Below, piece by piece: positions 16,844 to 26,777 of a stretch of 64,000 bases of DNA (position 1 is the stretch's first letter; the number at the start of each line of letters is the position of its first letter). Source of the DNA: Oceanicaulis sp. BBD 1991-10 (GTDB lineage: Bacteria > Pseudomonadota > Alphaproteobacteria > Caulobacterales > Maricaulaceae). Position numbers and translations under genes: made by a program. The stretch is taken from positions 85,749-149,748 of the forward strand of contig LYSW01000005.1 of assembly GCA_001657295.1 (NCBI GenBank), given 5' to 3'. The notes under the pieces were generated by a model. The model was not told where the DNA came from. It ran no database searches and was given only the letters and a program-made list of their open reading frames with translations.

Positions 16844-18379
16844 ATGAATCAACCCGCTGACGCGTTCGACGATCAGTTCGAGCCTGAAGACGAATTCGAG
16901 ACCCTTGACGATGCGGCCTCCGACACGCCGGATCCCTTTCTCGACGCGGCCGCGATCGAGCGCCGCATGCTGGGTGAAGACGCCGCCTCGGCGCCGAGCG
17001 GTGAAGCGGCCCCGTCAGCCCCGGGCGAAGAGCCCGGCGCGCGGCCGTTCGGCGCGCGCCTGGCCGACGCCAACACCAGTTCACCTGACGGGTTCGGCGA
17101 CGACGCCGCCTTCGGCGCCGACGAGCCGCTTGGAATCCAGGGTGAAGTCGCTCCGGTCAGCGAAGAAGACGAAAAGCTGCTCACCCAGCCGGTTCCGCGC
17201 ATCGCGATCCATGCCTTCTGCGAAAGCCCGGAGACCGGTCAGCTGATCCATAACGCCGGATCGGACCGGCGCATGGCCAAAACCCATGTGACGGTGGAGC
17301 TTGGCGGTCTGGCCGGCGCCATTGAGCGATTTCATGACGAGACCACGCCGGAATTGCTGATCGTGGAGACCGGCATGCGCGGGCGCGAGCTGTTCGCCCA
17401 GCTTGAAGAGCTGGCGATGGTTTGCGACCCGGACACCAAGGTGATCATTGTCGGCGCCGCCAACGACATCACGCTCTATCGAGAACTGATGCGCCGCGGG
17501 GTGAGCGAATATCTCGTGCCGCCGATGACGCCTCTGCACGTCATCAAGACGATTTCCGACCTCTTCCTCGATCCCGAAGCGCCGTTCGCCGGCAAGTCGC
17601 TCGCCTTCATCGGCGCCAAAGGCGGGGTCGGGTCGTCGACCGTGGCCCATAATGTCGCCTGGCAGCTGACCGACCAGCTGCGTTCGGACGCGGTGCTCGT
17701 GGACCTGGATCTGTCGTTCGGCACGGCCGGCCTCGATTTCAATCAGGATCCGCCTCAAACGATCGCCGAAGCCCTATCCGAGCCCCATCGCCTGGATGAT
17801 GCATTGCTCGACCGGCTTTTGGTGCGCTGCAATGAAAGGCTGAGCCTGTTCTCGGCGCCTGCGACGCTGGAGAATGACTGGGATTTCAGCCCGGATTCCT
17901 TTGATGAGGTGCTCGACAAGGTGCGCCGCCAGGCCCCGTTCGTGGCCCTGGATCTGCCCCATGCCTGGAGCCCCTGGGTGCGTCAGACCCTGTTGTCCGC
18001 CGACCAGGTCGTGGTGACGGTGACGCCGGATCTCGCCTGCCTGCGCAATGCGAAGAATCTGTTCGACCTGGTGCGCACCGCGCGGCCCAACGACGAACCG
18101 CCCAAGGTGGTTGTGAACATGGCCGGCTGCCCGAAAAAGCCGGACATCCCGCTAAAGGACTTCTCCGACGCCTTGGGCGCCGCGCCGATCCTGGTGCTGC
18201 CGTTTGAGCCGGCGCTGTTCGGAAAGGCCGCCAATAACGGCCAGATGATCGCCGAGCTCGACGCCAAATCGAAAGCTGCGGAGGGTTTTGCGCACTTGGC
18301 GGCGGTGCTGACCGGTCGCAGCTCGGCTGAGCCGAAGCGGTCGAAGTCCCTGTTCAAGTCCCTGTTTTCGAAAGGCTAG
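16844..18379 (+). CDS. cpaE: Pilus localisation ATPase CpaE
   Basis: 511 residues. Residues 1-115 are acidic and low complexity, about 125-240 form a receiver-like domain (PELLIVETGMRGRELFAQLEEL), and about 245-500 form a MinD/ParA-type ATPase with a deviant Walker A (GAKGGVGSSTVAHN) and VLVDLDLSFG. CpaE positions the Tad machinery at a cell pole in Caulobacter. The receiver region keeps only part of the usual phospho-acceptor set, so phosphorylation is uncertain. Part of the cpaA-tadC operon. Confidence 0.92.
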   Translation: MNQPADAFDDQFEPEDEFETLDDAASDTPDPFLDAAAIERRMLGEDAASAPSGEAAPSAPGEEPGARPFGARLADANTSSPDGFGDDAAFGADEPLGIQGEVAPVSEEDEKLLTQPVPRIAIHAFCESPETGQLIHNAGSDRRMAKTHVTVELGGLAGAIERFHDETTPELLIVETGMRGRELFAQLEELAMVCDPDTKVIIVGAANDITLYRELMRRGVSEYLVPPMTPLHVIKTISDLFLDPEAPFAGKSLAFIGAKGGVGSSTVAHNVAWQLTDQLRSDAVLVDLDLSFGTAGLDFNQDPPQTIAEALSEPHRLDDALLDRLLVRCNERLSLFSAPATLENDWDFSPDSFDEVLDKVRRQAPFVALDLPHAWSPWVRQTLLSADQVVVTVTPDLACLRNAKNLFDLVRTARPNDEPPKVVVNMAGCPKKPDIPLKDFSDALGAAPILVLPFEPALFGKAANNGQMIAELDAKSKAAEGFAHLAAVLTGRSSAEPKRSKSLFKSLFSKG

Positions 18380-18392
18380 GCGTTAGGCGCAC

Positions 18393-19919
18393 ATGTTCGG
18401 CAAGCGGCCCAATACGCCCGGCGGCGGCGGATCTGGATTCAGCAAGGCGCCAGCCTCCACGCCTGCCGCGCCCGCGGCCGAGGCGGCAAAGCCGGCCGCA
18501 AAACCCGCTTCGCCCGGCGCCGGCGTCGCGGTGAAGGCGCGCCCCGCCGCCACCGAGGCGCCGCGGCGTCCCGCGCCGAAACCGGCCGCCGCGCCGAAGC
18601 CGAAGCCCAAGACGGCCGCCGTCGAGACTGTGGGCGCGGAGCGCTCGGCCGAGTATTACGAGATCAAAACCACGATCTTCAACGCGCTGATCGACACCAT
18701 CGATCTGTCGCAGCTGGCGCGGCTTGATAATGACACGGCGGCGGAGGAGATCCGCGACATCGTCACCGAGATCATCTCGATCAAGAATGTGGCCATGTCG
18801 ATCGCCGAGCAGGAACAGCTGCTCCAGGACATCTGCAACGATGTGCTCGGCTATGGCCCGCTGGAGCCCTTGCTGGCGCGGGACGATATCGCCGACATCA
18901 TGGTCAACGGCGCCGGCGACGTGTTCATCGAAGTCGCCGGCAAGGTGAAGAAGACCAACATCAAATTCCGCGACAACGCGCAATTGATGAATATCTGCCA
19001 GCGCATCGTCTCCCAGGTCGGCCGCCGCGTCGATGAGAGCTCGCCGATCTGCGACGCGCGCCTGGCCGACGGCTCGCGCGTCAATGTGATCGCGCCGCCG
19101 CTGTCGCTGGACGGTCCGACTTTGACCATCCGGAAATTCAAGAAAGACAAGCTGAAGCTGTCCAACCTGGTGGATTTCGGATCGGTCTCTCCCGAGGGCG
19201 CGCGCATTTTGGAGATCATCGGCGCCTCGCGCTGCAATGTCCTGATTTCCGGCGGCACCGGCTCGGGCAAGACGACGCTGCTGAACTGTCTGACCGGCTT
19301 CATCGGGGAGGATGAGCGCATCATCACCTGTGAGGACGCGGCGGAGCTGCAGCTGCAGCAGCCCCATGTCGTCCGGCTGGAGACCCGGCCGCCCAATCTT
19401 GAAGGGCAGGGCCAGGTCACCATGCGGGACCTGGTCAAGAACTGTCTGCGCATGCGTCCGGAACGCATCATCGTGGGCGAAGTGCGCGGCCCGGAGGCCT
19501 TCGACCTGCTGCAGGCGATGAATACCGGCCATGACGGCTCCATGGGCACGCTGCACGCCAACTCGCCCCGCGAAGCGCTGAGCCGGATTGAATCCATGAT
19601 CACCATGGGCGGCTATAATCTGCCCACCAAGACGATCCGTGAGATGATCTCCGGTTCGATCGACGTGATCATTCAGGCCGCCCGCCTGCGCGACGGCTCG
19701 CGCAAGATCACCCATGTGACCGAAGTGCTCGGCATGGAGGGTGATGTGATCATCACCCAGGATCTCTTCCTGTATGAGATCACCGGCGAGGACGCCCAGG
19801 GCGATATCGACGGCCGCCATGTCTCCACCGGCATCGCGCGGCCGAATTTCTGGGACCGCGCGCGCTATTTCGGCCTGGAAGGCGCTCTGGCCGACGCGCT
19901 GGAAGCGGCGGAAGCTTAA
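18393..19919 (+). CDS. cpaF: Pilus assembly ATPase CpaF/TadA
   Basis: 508 residues. An Ala/Pro-rich N-terminal 80 residues precede the secretion-ATPase fold: Walker A GGTGSGKTTLLN, Asp box (ITCEDAAELQLQQPHVVRLE), Walker B (RIIVGEVRGPEAFD) and His box (GSMGTLHANSPREALSR). It is the hexameric cytoplasmic motor of the Tad pilus. The length is typical of CpaF with a disordered leader. Its TAA stop is directly followed by the tadB ATG. Confidence 0.95.
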   Translation: MFGKRPNTPGGGGSGFSKAPASTPAAPAAEAAKPAAKPASPGAGVAVKARPAATEAPRRPAPKPAAAPKPKPKTAAVETVGAERSAEYYEIKTTIFNALIDTIDLSQLARLDNDTAAEEIRDIVTEIISIKNVAMSIAEQEQLLQDICNDVLGYGPLEPLLARDDIADIMVNGAGDVFIEVAGKVKKTNIKFRDNAQLMNICQRIVSQVGRRVDESSPICDARLADGSRVNVIAPPLSLDGPTLTIRKFKKDKLKLSNLVDFGSVSPEGARILEIIGASRCNVLISGGTGSGKTTLLNCLTGFIGEDERIITCEDAAELQLQQPHVVRLETRPPNLEGQGQVTMRDLVKNCLRMRPERIIVGEVRGPEAFDLLQAMNTGHDGSMGTLHANSPREALSRIESMITMGGYNLPTKTIREMISGSIDVIIQAARLRDGSRKITHVTEVLGMEGDVIITQDLFLYEITGEDAQGDIDGRHVSTGIARPNFWDRARYFGLEGALADALEAAEA

Positions 19920-20906
19920 ATGAGCGACATGGTCTTCATCCTCGCCGCGGCCTGCGCCTTCATCGCGGTCGCCGGGGTCGGCTTCGTGTTCGCCGGCGGC
20001 GGCGACCAGACCCGCAAGACCCGCATGGCGGCGGCCGTCGGCGAACCGGTCCAGCGCGGCAAACGCCAGGGCGCGGCCTTGGACACCGCGGCCCAAAAGC
20101 GCAAGCAGATCCAGGATTCGCTTAAAGACCTGGAGGAGCGCCAGAAGGCCGAGCGCAAGAAATCCCTGACCCTGAAGGCCAGGCTGGAGCAATCGGGTTT
20201 GAATTGGAGCCCGGCGAAATTCTGGATCATTTCAGTGATCCTGGGCGCGGTTTCGGTCATGGCCACCGTGGTGACCGGTCAACACCCGCTCCTGATCCTC
20301 GCCGCAGGCGTGATCGCCGGGCTCGGCTTGCCGCGCTGGGTGTTGTCGATGTCGCGCAAGCGCCGCCAGAAGAAATTCACCGAGAATTTCGCCGACGCGC
20401 TCGACGTCATCGTTCGCGGCATCAAATCCGGCCTGCCGCTCAACGAGTGTTTGAAAATCATCGCGCGCGAAGCCGAGCAACCGGTGCGCGGCGAGTTCGA
20501 ATTATTGGTGGAGGGCATCGCCGTCGGCGTCGACGCGGACGAGGGCTTGCGCCGGATGCTGCGCCGGATGCCGCTTCCCGAGCTGTCCTTCTTTTCCATC
20601 GTGCTCACGATCCAGTCCAAGACCGGCGGCAATCTGGCCGAAGCGTTGGGCAATCTGTCCGCGGTGCTCCGCGCCCGGAAAATGATGCGCGAGAAAGTCG
20701 CCGCCCTGTCGTCTGAAGCGAAGGCCTCAGCGATGATCATCGGCGCCCTGCCGCCGGGCGTGGCGACCATGGTGCTGGTGATTTCGCCCGATTACATGAT
20801 GCCGCTCTTCACCACTTCGATGGGCCAGTTGATGCTGCTGGGCGGCCTCACCTGGATGGGCATCGGCATCTTCGTGATGCGCGGCATGATTAATTTCAAA
20901 ATGTGA
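19920..20906 (+). CDS. tadB: Tad inner-membrane platform protein TadB
   Basis: 328 residues: an N-terminal transmembrane segment, a charged cytoplasmic stretch, a pair of hydrophobic segments (about 100-135), the T2SSF/GspF domain (about 165-290; FADALDVIVRGIKSGLPLNECL) and a C-terminal pair of membrane helices. It forms the membrane platform with TadC. It begins immediately after the cpaF stop, with no spacer. Confidence 0.93.
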   Translation: MSDMVFILAAACAFIAVAGVGFVFAGGGDQTRKTRMAAAVGEPVQRGKRQGAALDTAAQKRKQIQDSLKDLEERQKAERKKSLTLKARLEQSGLNWSPAKFWIISVILGAVSVMATVVTGQHPLLILAAGVIAGLGLPRWVLSMSRKRRQKKFTENFADALDVIVRGIKSGLPLNECLKIIAREAEQPVRGEFELLVEGIAVGVDADEGLRRMLRRMPLPELSFFSIVLTIQSKTGGNLAEALGNLSAVLRARKMMREKVAALSSEAKASAMIIGALPPGVATMVLVISPDYMMPLFTTSMGQLMLLGGLTWMGIGIFVMRGMINFKM

Positions 20907-20915
20907 GGCGGGCCG

Positions 20916-21896
20916 ATGGATTTTTTCGCCTTCGCCGACTGGATCACGACGCCGAGCAATCTGTTCGCCGTCATCGCGGCGGCCCTTGTGTTCGCCACGG
21001 TATGGACGCTCTCCTCGCCCGCATTCAACACCGACAACACCTCCAAACGCCTCAAGCAGGTGGCCAACCGGCGTGACGAATTGCGCCGCAAGGCGCGCGA
21101 GGCGATCGAGAAGGATTCAAATCGCGGCGCGCTGCGCGGGGAGGCCAAGCAAAGCCTGTCCAAGCGGGTCGTCGAGGGATTGAATCTCCAAAAACTGCTG
21201 GAAGACCCCAATCTGAAGAACAAGCTGGTGCAGGCCGGACTGCGCGGGCAAGGCCCCGTGATGGGCTTTTATTTCTTCCGCCTGGCCATGCCCATCATCC
21301 TGTTCGGAGTGAGCTTTCTTTATCTCAACTTCATCAATGATTTCGGGCTTTTGGGCATGCAGCAGCTCGCCGTCATGATGGGCTTGGCGGTGCTGGGCTA
21401 TTACGCGCCCGGGATTTATTTGAGCAATCTGGCGCAAAAGCGCCGCGATTCCATTATGCAGGCCTTCCCGGACGCGCTGGACCTGCTGCTGATCTGTGTC
21501 GAGGCCGGAATGAGCATTGAAGCCGCGTTCCAGAAAGTCGCCTCCGAGATCGGCGCCAACTCGATCGAGCTCGCAGAAGAATTGTCGCTGACGACGGCGG
21601 AGCTGTCCTTTCTGCAGGACCGGCGCCTGGCCTACGAGAATCTGGCGACCCGCACCAATCATCCTGGCGTCAAATCCGTGGCGACCGCGCTGGTTCAGGC
21701 TGAGCGCTACGGCACGCCGCTGGGTCAGGCGCTTCGGGTCATGGCCAAGGAAAATCGCGACATGCGCATGGCGGCCGCCGAGAAAAAGGCGGCGGCCCTG
21801 CCCGCAAAGCTGACCGTGCCGATGATCCTGTTCTTCCTGCCGGTGCTGTTCCTGGTGATCATGGGGCCTGCAGCGATCACTTACCAAAGCATGTGA
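20916..21896 (+). CDS. tadC: Tad inner-membrane platform protein TadC
   Basis: 326 residues with the same plan as TadB: N-terminal hydrophobic helix, central hydrophobic pair, T2SSF domain (FPDALDLLLICVEAGMSIEAAFQKV) and hydrophobic C-terminus (MILFFLPVLFLVIMG). It pairs with TadB as the platform for the CpaF ATPase. It is the last recognisable gene of the plus-strand pilus operon. Confidence 0.93.
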   Translation: MDFFAFADWITTPSNLFAVIAAALVFATVWTLSSPAFNTDNTSKRLKQVANRRDELRRKAREAIEKDSNRGALRGEAKQSLSKRVVEGLNLQKLLEDPNLKNKLVQAGLRGQGPVMGFYFFRLAMPIILFGVSFLYLNFINDFGLLGMQQLAVMMGLAVLGYYAPGIYLSNLAQKRRDSIMQAFPDALDLLLICVEAGMSIEAAFQKVASEIGANSIELAEELSLTTAELSFLQDRRLAYENLATRTNHPGVKSVATALVQAERYGTPLGQALRVMAKENRDMRMAAAEKKAAALPAKLTVPMILFFLPVLFLVIMGPAAITYQSM

Positions 21897-21969
21897 CGAG
21901 CGCGGTTGCGCGCGGTAGCCTGCACGGGTGATCGGCGGGGGCTGATCGGACCGTTTCTAGGGGTGCGCC

Positions 21970-22467
21970 ATGTTTGGCTCGGAGAAGGCGGCGGCGCGGC
22001 GGCGCGAAGCGTTGCGCTTGGCCGGCGAAGCCGCTGACAATGCGCTGGACGCGCTGGCGGAAGGCGATGTCAAACGCGCCCGCCGCGAGCTGTCCGCGGT
22101 GCCCAAACGCCTGCGCTACGCCGACGGGGGGTGGAAGCCCGCGCTGGCCCTGGCCGTGGTGGACCTGGCTGAAGGCAAGCGGCGTTCGGGGCTCGCGCGC
22201 CTGATCGATGTCTGCGCGGGTCTGGACGAGACCAATCTCAGCAAGGATGAAAAGGGCTATCTCAGGCTTTACGCGCTCTACCGGGCGATCGATGCGTCCA
22301 AGGACGCACGCGCCCCGGCCGAGCTTCGCGCCCATACCGAAGATTTCCGGTTCGACCAGACGCTGGTGTCGAGCTGGCTGAAGCAGCGCTTCCCGCTGAA
22401 AAAGGTGGAAGCCTCAGAGCCGCCGCCGCCGCCTATGGCGCCGCCGCCTGGGCCGGGCGAAATCTAG
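21970..22467 (+). CDS. Uncharacterised cytoplasmic helical protein
   Basis: 165 residues, mostly charged and alanine-rich helices that could form TPR-like repeats (about 10-110), then a proline-rich tail (EPPPPPMAPPPGPGEI). There is no signal peptide or membrane segment. It lies between tadC and the convergent tadD-like gene, whose 3' end overlaps it by 4 bp, so a pilus-related role is possible but unproven. I do not recognise the family. Confidence 0.6.
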   Translation: MFGSEKAAARRREALRLAGEAADNALDALAEGDVKRARRELSAVPKRLRYADGGWKPALALAVVDLAEGKRRSGLARLIDVCAGLDETNLSKDEKGYLRLYALYRAIDASKDARAPAELRAHTEDFRFDQTLVSSWLKQRFPLKKVEASEPPPPPMAPPPGPGEI

Positions 22468-23285
22468 CGCAGCGCGTCCATATCGGCGCGGCGCAGGCGG
22501 TCCCAGCTGCGCGGGCTGCTCATCAGGGCGCGGATATAATCCAGATTCTGCGCCGCCATTTCCGGCGTTGAATCGATCAGCGCCACGGATTCCGCTTCCT
22601 CGAAGCGGCCTTGCAGGGCCAGAGACAAAGCCAAATTCTGGCGAATTTCGGGGCTCGCGCGCTCCGATTGCGACGCTTGCCGCAGATAGGATTCGGCCTG
22701 TTCGGGATCACCATTGAGCATTAATGACAGCGCCAGATTATTCAAAACGCCGGGCTCGCCGGGCGATAGCGCCAGGGCCTGCTGGAAGCGCGTCCGCGCC
22801 AATTCCTGGCGCCCGGACTGCTCCAGCGCCACGCCCAGCGCATTGAAGATGCGCCAGTCGCCGGTCAACACGCTCGCGGCGCGGCCCAAGGGCTCGACCG
22901 CCTGCACGGCCCGGCCCCCGGCGACCAAGGCCATGCCGAAGGCGGCCTGGAGTTCGGCGTCGTCGGGATAAAGCGCCAGCGCCTGCCGGGCAACTTCCGC
23001 GGCGCGCGGCGCACCGTTGAGCTGGCGCAGGACGGTGGACAGCTTGAGCGCCGCTTCACGGTCGCCCGGGTTCAGCTCATAGGCCTCGGCCCAAAATGCG
23101 GCCTGGGTCAGCAAGTCCTGATTTTCGATCGCCGCACGCTCGTCGGATGTGGCGGGAACAATGGAGCGCGCCTGCATCTCCGCGGCCAGCGCTTCTTCTT
23201 CCTCGGTGAGCGCCAACTCGCCCGTGGTCGCGCAGCCGGCGAGGACAGCTGCAGCCAGGGCGATTGCGGACAGATGCGCGCGCAT
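22464..23285 (-). CDS. tadD: TadD-like TPR lipoprotein
   Basis: 273 residues with a lipoprotein signal (LAAAVLAGCATTG) and about five tetratricopeptide-type repeats between residues 55 and 230 (for example ELNPGDREAALKLSTVLRQL, LYPDDAELQAAFGMALVAG, LSPGEPGVLNNLALSLMLNG). This is the layout of TadD, which supports secretin multimer formation in the Tad system. It closes the pilus cluster on the opposite strand. Divergent from the aminopeptidase gene. Confidence 0.85.
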   Translation of the reverse strand: MRAHLSAIALAAAVLAGCATTGELALTEEEEALAAEMQARSIVPATSDERAAIENQDLLTQAAFWAEAYELNPGDREAALKLSTVLRQLNGAPRAAEVARQALALYPDDAELQAAFGMALVAGGRAVQAVEPLGRAASVLTGDWRIFNALGVALEQSGRQELARTRFQQALALSPGEPGVLNNLALSLMLNGDPEQAESYLRQASQSERASPEIRQNLALSLALQGRFEEAESVALIDSTPEMAAQNLDYIRALMSSPRSWDRLRRADMDALR

Positions 23286-23398
23286 GCTCTACCTCTTATT
23301 TCCGAGACGGACCAAGTCGCGCTCAAGAATGGGCCGGCCCGGTCAAGAAGCCGTTAACACATGCCCGAACGACGCCGCTGGAAGGACGCCATAGCGTG

Positions 23399-24775
23399 AT
23401 GACCGAGATGACACCCTTCGCCGCCACCGCGGAGCAATCTGTTCAGATCGTGGTCCGCGACGGACTTGAAGCGGCGCTGGACGGATTGTCTGAAAGCTCG
23501 GCGGCGCACGCCCGCAGCGCAGGATTCAAGGCGGATTCAGGCGAGGTCCTGATCCTGCCCGCCGGCGGCGGGCCGGCCGCGCTGCTCGGCGCGGGCGATG
23601 CGCGCTCGCCCTTCGACATCGCTGCGGCGGCGAAGAAGCTGCCCGAAGGCGATTGGGCGATTACGGGGTCGCCGGACGCGTGGGACCCGACGGAGACGGC
23701 CGTGGCGCTCGCCTTCGGGGCTTATCAATTCACTCGCTATAAGGCCGCCAAACGCGCGCCGGCCCGTTTCGTCGCGCCTGACGGTGCAGATGTCGAGGAA
23801 GCCGCGCGCATCGTGCGCGGCGCCGCGCTGACCCGCGATCTGGTCAACACCCCGGCCGGAGACATGCTGCCCAGCCATCTGGAAGCGGCGGTGCGCGCTC
23901 TGGCCGATGCAAACGGCGCGACGGTTCGGGTGACGCTGGGCGAGGATTTGCTCAATCCCGAAGACGTCTATCCGATGATCCATGCGGTCGGCCGCGCCTC
24001 CGCGGATGCGCCGCGCCTGATTGAATTTGAATGGGGCGATCACCGTCATCCGCGCCTGGCGCTGGTGGGCAAGGGCGTGTGTTTCGATTCCGGCGGACTC
24101 GACATCAAGCCGGCCGACGGCATGCTCTTGATGAAAAAGGACATGGGCGGGGCGGCGAATGTTCTGGGCCTGGCGTCCATCATCATGGGCGCGAAGCTGC
24201 CGGTGCGCCTGCACGTGCTGATTCCGGCGGTTGAAAACGCCATCTCGGGCAATGCCTTCCGGCCCGGCGACATCTTGGACAGCCGCAAGGGCGACTCGGT
24301 CGAGATCGGCAATACCGACGCCGAAGGCCGGCTGGTGCTCGCTGACGCGCTGACCCGGGCGCTTGAGGATGCGCCGGATCTGTTGATCGACATGGCCACG
24401 CTCACCGGCGCGGCGCGGATCGCGCTGGGGCCGGAAGTGTCTCCATTTTACACAGACGACGATGAGCTGGCCGCCGACATCGCGGCGGCGGGCGCCGCGG
24501 TCGACGACCCGGTTTGGCGCATGCCGTTATGGGACGGTTACGACAAGTGGCTGGACAGCCCGATCGCGGATATCTCGTCGACCGGCGGCAGCCGCTTCGC
24601 CGGGTCGGTCACCGCCGCGCTTTTCCTGCGCCGCTTCGCGGGTGAAGCGAAGGCCTGGGTGCATTTCGACATTTTCGCCTGGAACCCCACCGGGCGTCCG
24701 GGCCGGCCAAAGGGCGGCGAGATGCTGGGCGCCCGCGCGCTCTGGCGCATGCTGAAACAGCGCTATGGCGGATAG
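23399..24775 (+). CDS. M17 leucyl aminopeptidase
   Basis: 458 residues. The C-terminal catalytic domain has GKGVCFDSGGLDIKPADGM, the KKDMGGAA metal/lysine site and the family signature NTDAEGRLVLADAL. It removes N-terminal residues from peptides using two divalent metals in the cytoplasm. ATG 23399 is preferred (GAAGGA at 23381-23386); a GTG at 23396 and ATG at 23408 are alternatives. The next gene overlaps its last 11 bases, as leucyl aminopeptidase and NlpC/P60 genes often do in alphaproteobacteria. Confidence 0.9.
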   Translation: MTEMTPFAATAEQSVQIVVRDGLEAALDGLSESSAAHARSAGFKADSGEVLILPAGGGPAALLGAGDARSPFDIAAAAKKLPEGDWAITGSPDAWDPTETAVALAFGAYQFTRYKAAKRAPARFVAPDGADVEEAARIVRGAALTRDLVNTPAGDMLPSHLEAAVRALADANGATVRVTLGEDLLNPEDVYPMIHAVGRASADAPRLIEFEWGDHRHPRLALVGKGVCFDSGGLDIKPADGMLLMKKDMGGAANVLGLASIIMGAKLPVRLHVLIPAVENAISGNAFRPGDILDSRKGDSVEIGNTDAEGRLVLADALTRALEDAPDLLIDMATLTGAARIALGPEVSPFYTDDDELAADIAAAGAAVDDPVWRMPLWDGYDKWLDSPIADISSTGGSRFAGSVTAALFLRRFAGEAKAWVHFDIFAWNPTGRPGRPKGGEMLGARALWRMLKQRYGG

Positions 24776-25547
24776 CCCGACAGCCTTTCAGGTCACCGCC
24801 GGCGTGGCGCCGGTGCGCCGTACGCCGGCGGATGACGGGGCGCAGGAGACCCAGCTTCTGGCCGGAGAAGTCTTCCTCGTGGAGGCGGAGGAGACGGGCT
24901 GGGCGCACGGCCGCACGGCGATGGATGATTATCGAGGCTGGGTCGACATGGCGGCGCTGTCCGCGCCCGCCCTGATCCCGACCCATCAGGTCAAGGTGCT
25001 GCGCAGCTACGTGTTTTCCGCGCCCGACCTGAAATCCGCACCGGTCTGCCTGATCAGTTTGAACGCGAAAATCGTCGGCGGCGCGCGCGCGGGCCGCTAA
25101 GCCCAGCGCATGGGCTGGGTGTTTGACGGGCATTTGCGGGCCGTCGGTGATCCCATGGAGCCGGACTATGTCGCCGTCGCCGAACGCTTTTTGAACACGC
25201 CTTACTTCTGGGGCGGCAAGGAGAGCCTGGGTTTGGATTGCTCCGGCCTGGTGCAGGCCTCGCTGGAGGCGGCGGGTGTCGCCGCGCCGCGCGACACCGG
25301 TCCGCAGGAAGCCTGGGCGAAGGCGCATTGGGAGGCGGTCGAGATGACCGAGGATCTGTCCGGGCTGCAACGCGGCGATCTGATCTTTTGGCCCGGCCAT
25401 GTGGGCATCATGACCGACGCCGACACGCTGCTGCACGCCAACGCCTTCCACATGATGACCGCCGCCGAGCCGCTTCGCCGCGCCGCCAAACGCATCGCGC
25501 ATCATCATGCGCCCATGAGCGGGATTTATCGCCGGCGCGCTGAATGA
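24765..25547 (+). pseudogene. NlpC/P60 peptidase gene interrupted by in-frame TAA
   Basis: Two halves lie in the same frame, split only by TAA at 25098-25100. Residues 1-111 are the bacterial SH3-like part (VTAGVAPVRRTP, GWAHGRTAMDDYRGWVD); after the stop comes the NlpC/P60 domain with catalytic LGLDCSGLVQ, the GHVGIM histidine and HANAFH. Family members read through this point (...GR[F/Y]A..GWVF), so a TAT/TAC to TAA change fits. Translation could restart at ATG 25110, nine bases on, but no Shine-Dalgarno is seen there and the product would lack the SH3 part. It is either a true nonsense mutation or a sequence error. Confidence 0.8.
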
Positions 25548-25565
25548 GGAATCAGGTCCGAGCCC

Positions 25566-26777
25566 ATGGCGGAGCGGGCCGTTTCGCCCTATCTCTGCGG
25601 CATGCCTGATACCCATGCGCTGTCCGACCATTGCGATCCGATCCCGCTCGCCCGCCGCCTGATCCAGGCGCCGTCGATAACGCCGGCCGACGCCGGCGCC
25701 CTGGACATTCTGGGGGGTGCGCTGGCGGCGCTGGGATTCACCGTCAAGCGATACCGCTTTGATGAGGTCGACAATCTGTACGCCCGCCTCGGTGACGCCG
25801 CGCCGGTCTTCTGCTTCGCCGGTCACACCGATGTCGTGCCGCCGGGGCCGGAAGCGGAATGGACCCATGCGCCCTTTGATGCGGCGCTTGATGAAGGCGT
25901 GCTCTGGGGGCGCGGCGCGGCGGACATGAAGGGCGCGCTTGCGGCCATGGTCGCCGGCGTCGCAGCCTTTCTGGAGCGGGAAGGGCGTCCGGCGGGTTCG
26001 ATCGCCTTTCTGATCACAGGCGACGAGGAAGGTCCGGCCGTCAACGGCACCAAGAAGCTGCTTGAAGCGATCGCGGCGGAGGGCGAGCAGCTGGATCACT
26101 GCCTGGTGGGCGAGCCGACCAACCCGTCCGCCTTGGGCGAAACCATCAAGGTCGGCCGGCGCGGCAGTTTAAACGGAGTGATCACCGTCACCGGCCGCCA
26201 GGGTCATGTGGCGTATCCGGAGAAGGCGGAAAACCCGATCCCGGCGCTCACCGCCCTTTTGGCCCGGCTGACCGCCCGCACGCTGGACGAGGGCGCGCCG
26301 CACTTTCAGCCCTCCAATCTGGAAGTGACCTCCATTGATGTGGGCAATGCGGCCCATAACGTGATCCCGGGCGTGGCGAAGGCGAAATTCAATATCCGCT
26401 TCAACACCAGCCACGCGGGCGATGATCTCAAGCGCTGGATCACAGAGGAGGCCCAGACGGTTCACCTGGACCACAGGGTCGATGTCGATCTGGACCTGAA
26501 GGTCACCGGGGAAGCCTTTCTGACCCGGTCCAGCCCCTTCACCGACCTGATCCGCGACGCCGTCGCTGAACGGACCGGCCGTGCGCCGGCGCTGACCACG
26601 GGCGGCGGCACGTCGGATGCGCGCTTCATCAAGGATTACTGCCCGGTGGCGGAATTCGGCCTGGTCGGCGCGACCATGCATCAGATCGACGAGCGGGTGG
26701 ACGCGGGCGACGTGGTCGCCCTGTCGGGCATTTATGCGGACATTCTCGCGCGCTATTTCAAGGCCTTCGCCGCATGA
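25566..26777 (+). CDS. dapE: Succinyl-diaminopimelate desuccinylase
   Basis: 403 residues of the M20 dizinc family. FAGHTDVVPPGP supplies a metal His/Asp pair, RGAADMKG the bridging Asp, and TGDEEGPAVNGT the catalytic/metal Glu pair; a lid domain occupies about residues 190-300. It removes succinate from N-succinyl-LL-DAP in the lysine and peptidoglycan pathway, downstream of dapD in this window. ATG 25602 would give 391 residues, closer to the usual 375-385, but lacks a ribosome site. It overlaps the next gene by ATGA. Confidence 0.93.
   Translation: MAERAVSPYLCGMPDTHALSDHCDPIPLARRLIQAPSITPADAGALDILGGALAALGFTVKRYRFDEVDNLYARLGDAAPVFCFAGHTDVVPPGPEAEWTHAPFDAALDEGVLWGRGAADMKGALAAMVAGVAAFLEREGRPAGSIAFLITGDEEGPAVNGTKKLLEAIAAEGEQLDHCLVGEPTNPSALGETIKVGRRGSLNGVITVTGRQGHVAYPEKAENPIPALTALLARLTARTLDEGAPHFQPSNLEVTSIDVGNAAHNVIPGVAKAKFNIRFNTSHAGDDLKRWITEEAQTVHLDHRVDVDLDLKVTGEAFLTRSSPFTDLIRDAVAERTGRAPALTTGGGTSDARFIKDYCPVAEFGLVGATMHQIDERVDAGDVVALSGIYADILARYFKAFAA

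Noticed and set aside
18354..20192. A 612-codon minus-strand frame opposite cpaF and tadB
   Set aside because: Antisense shadow; it runs across the cpaF-tadB junction and has no domain.
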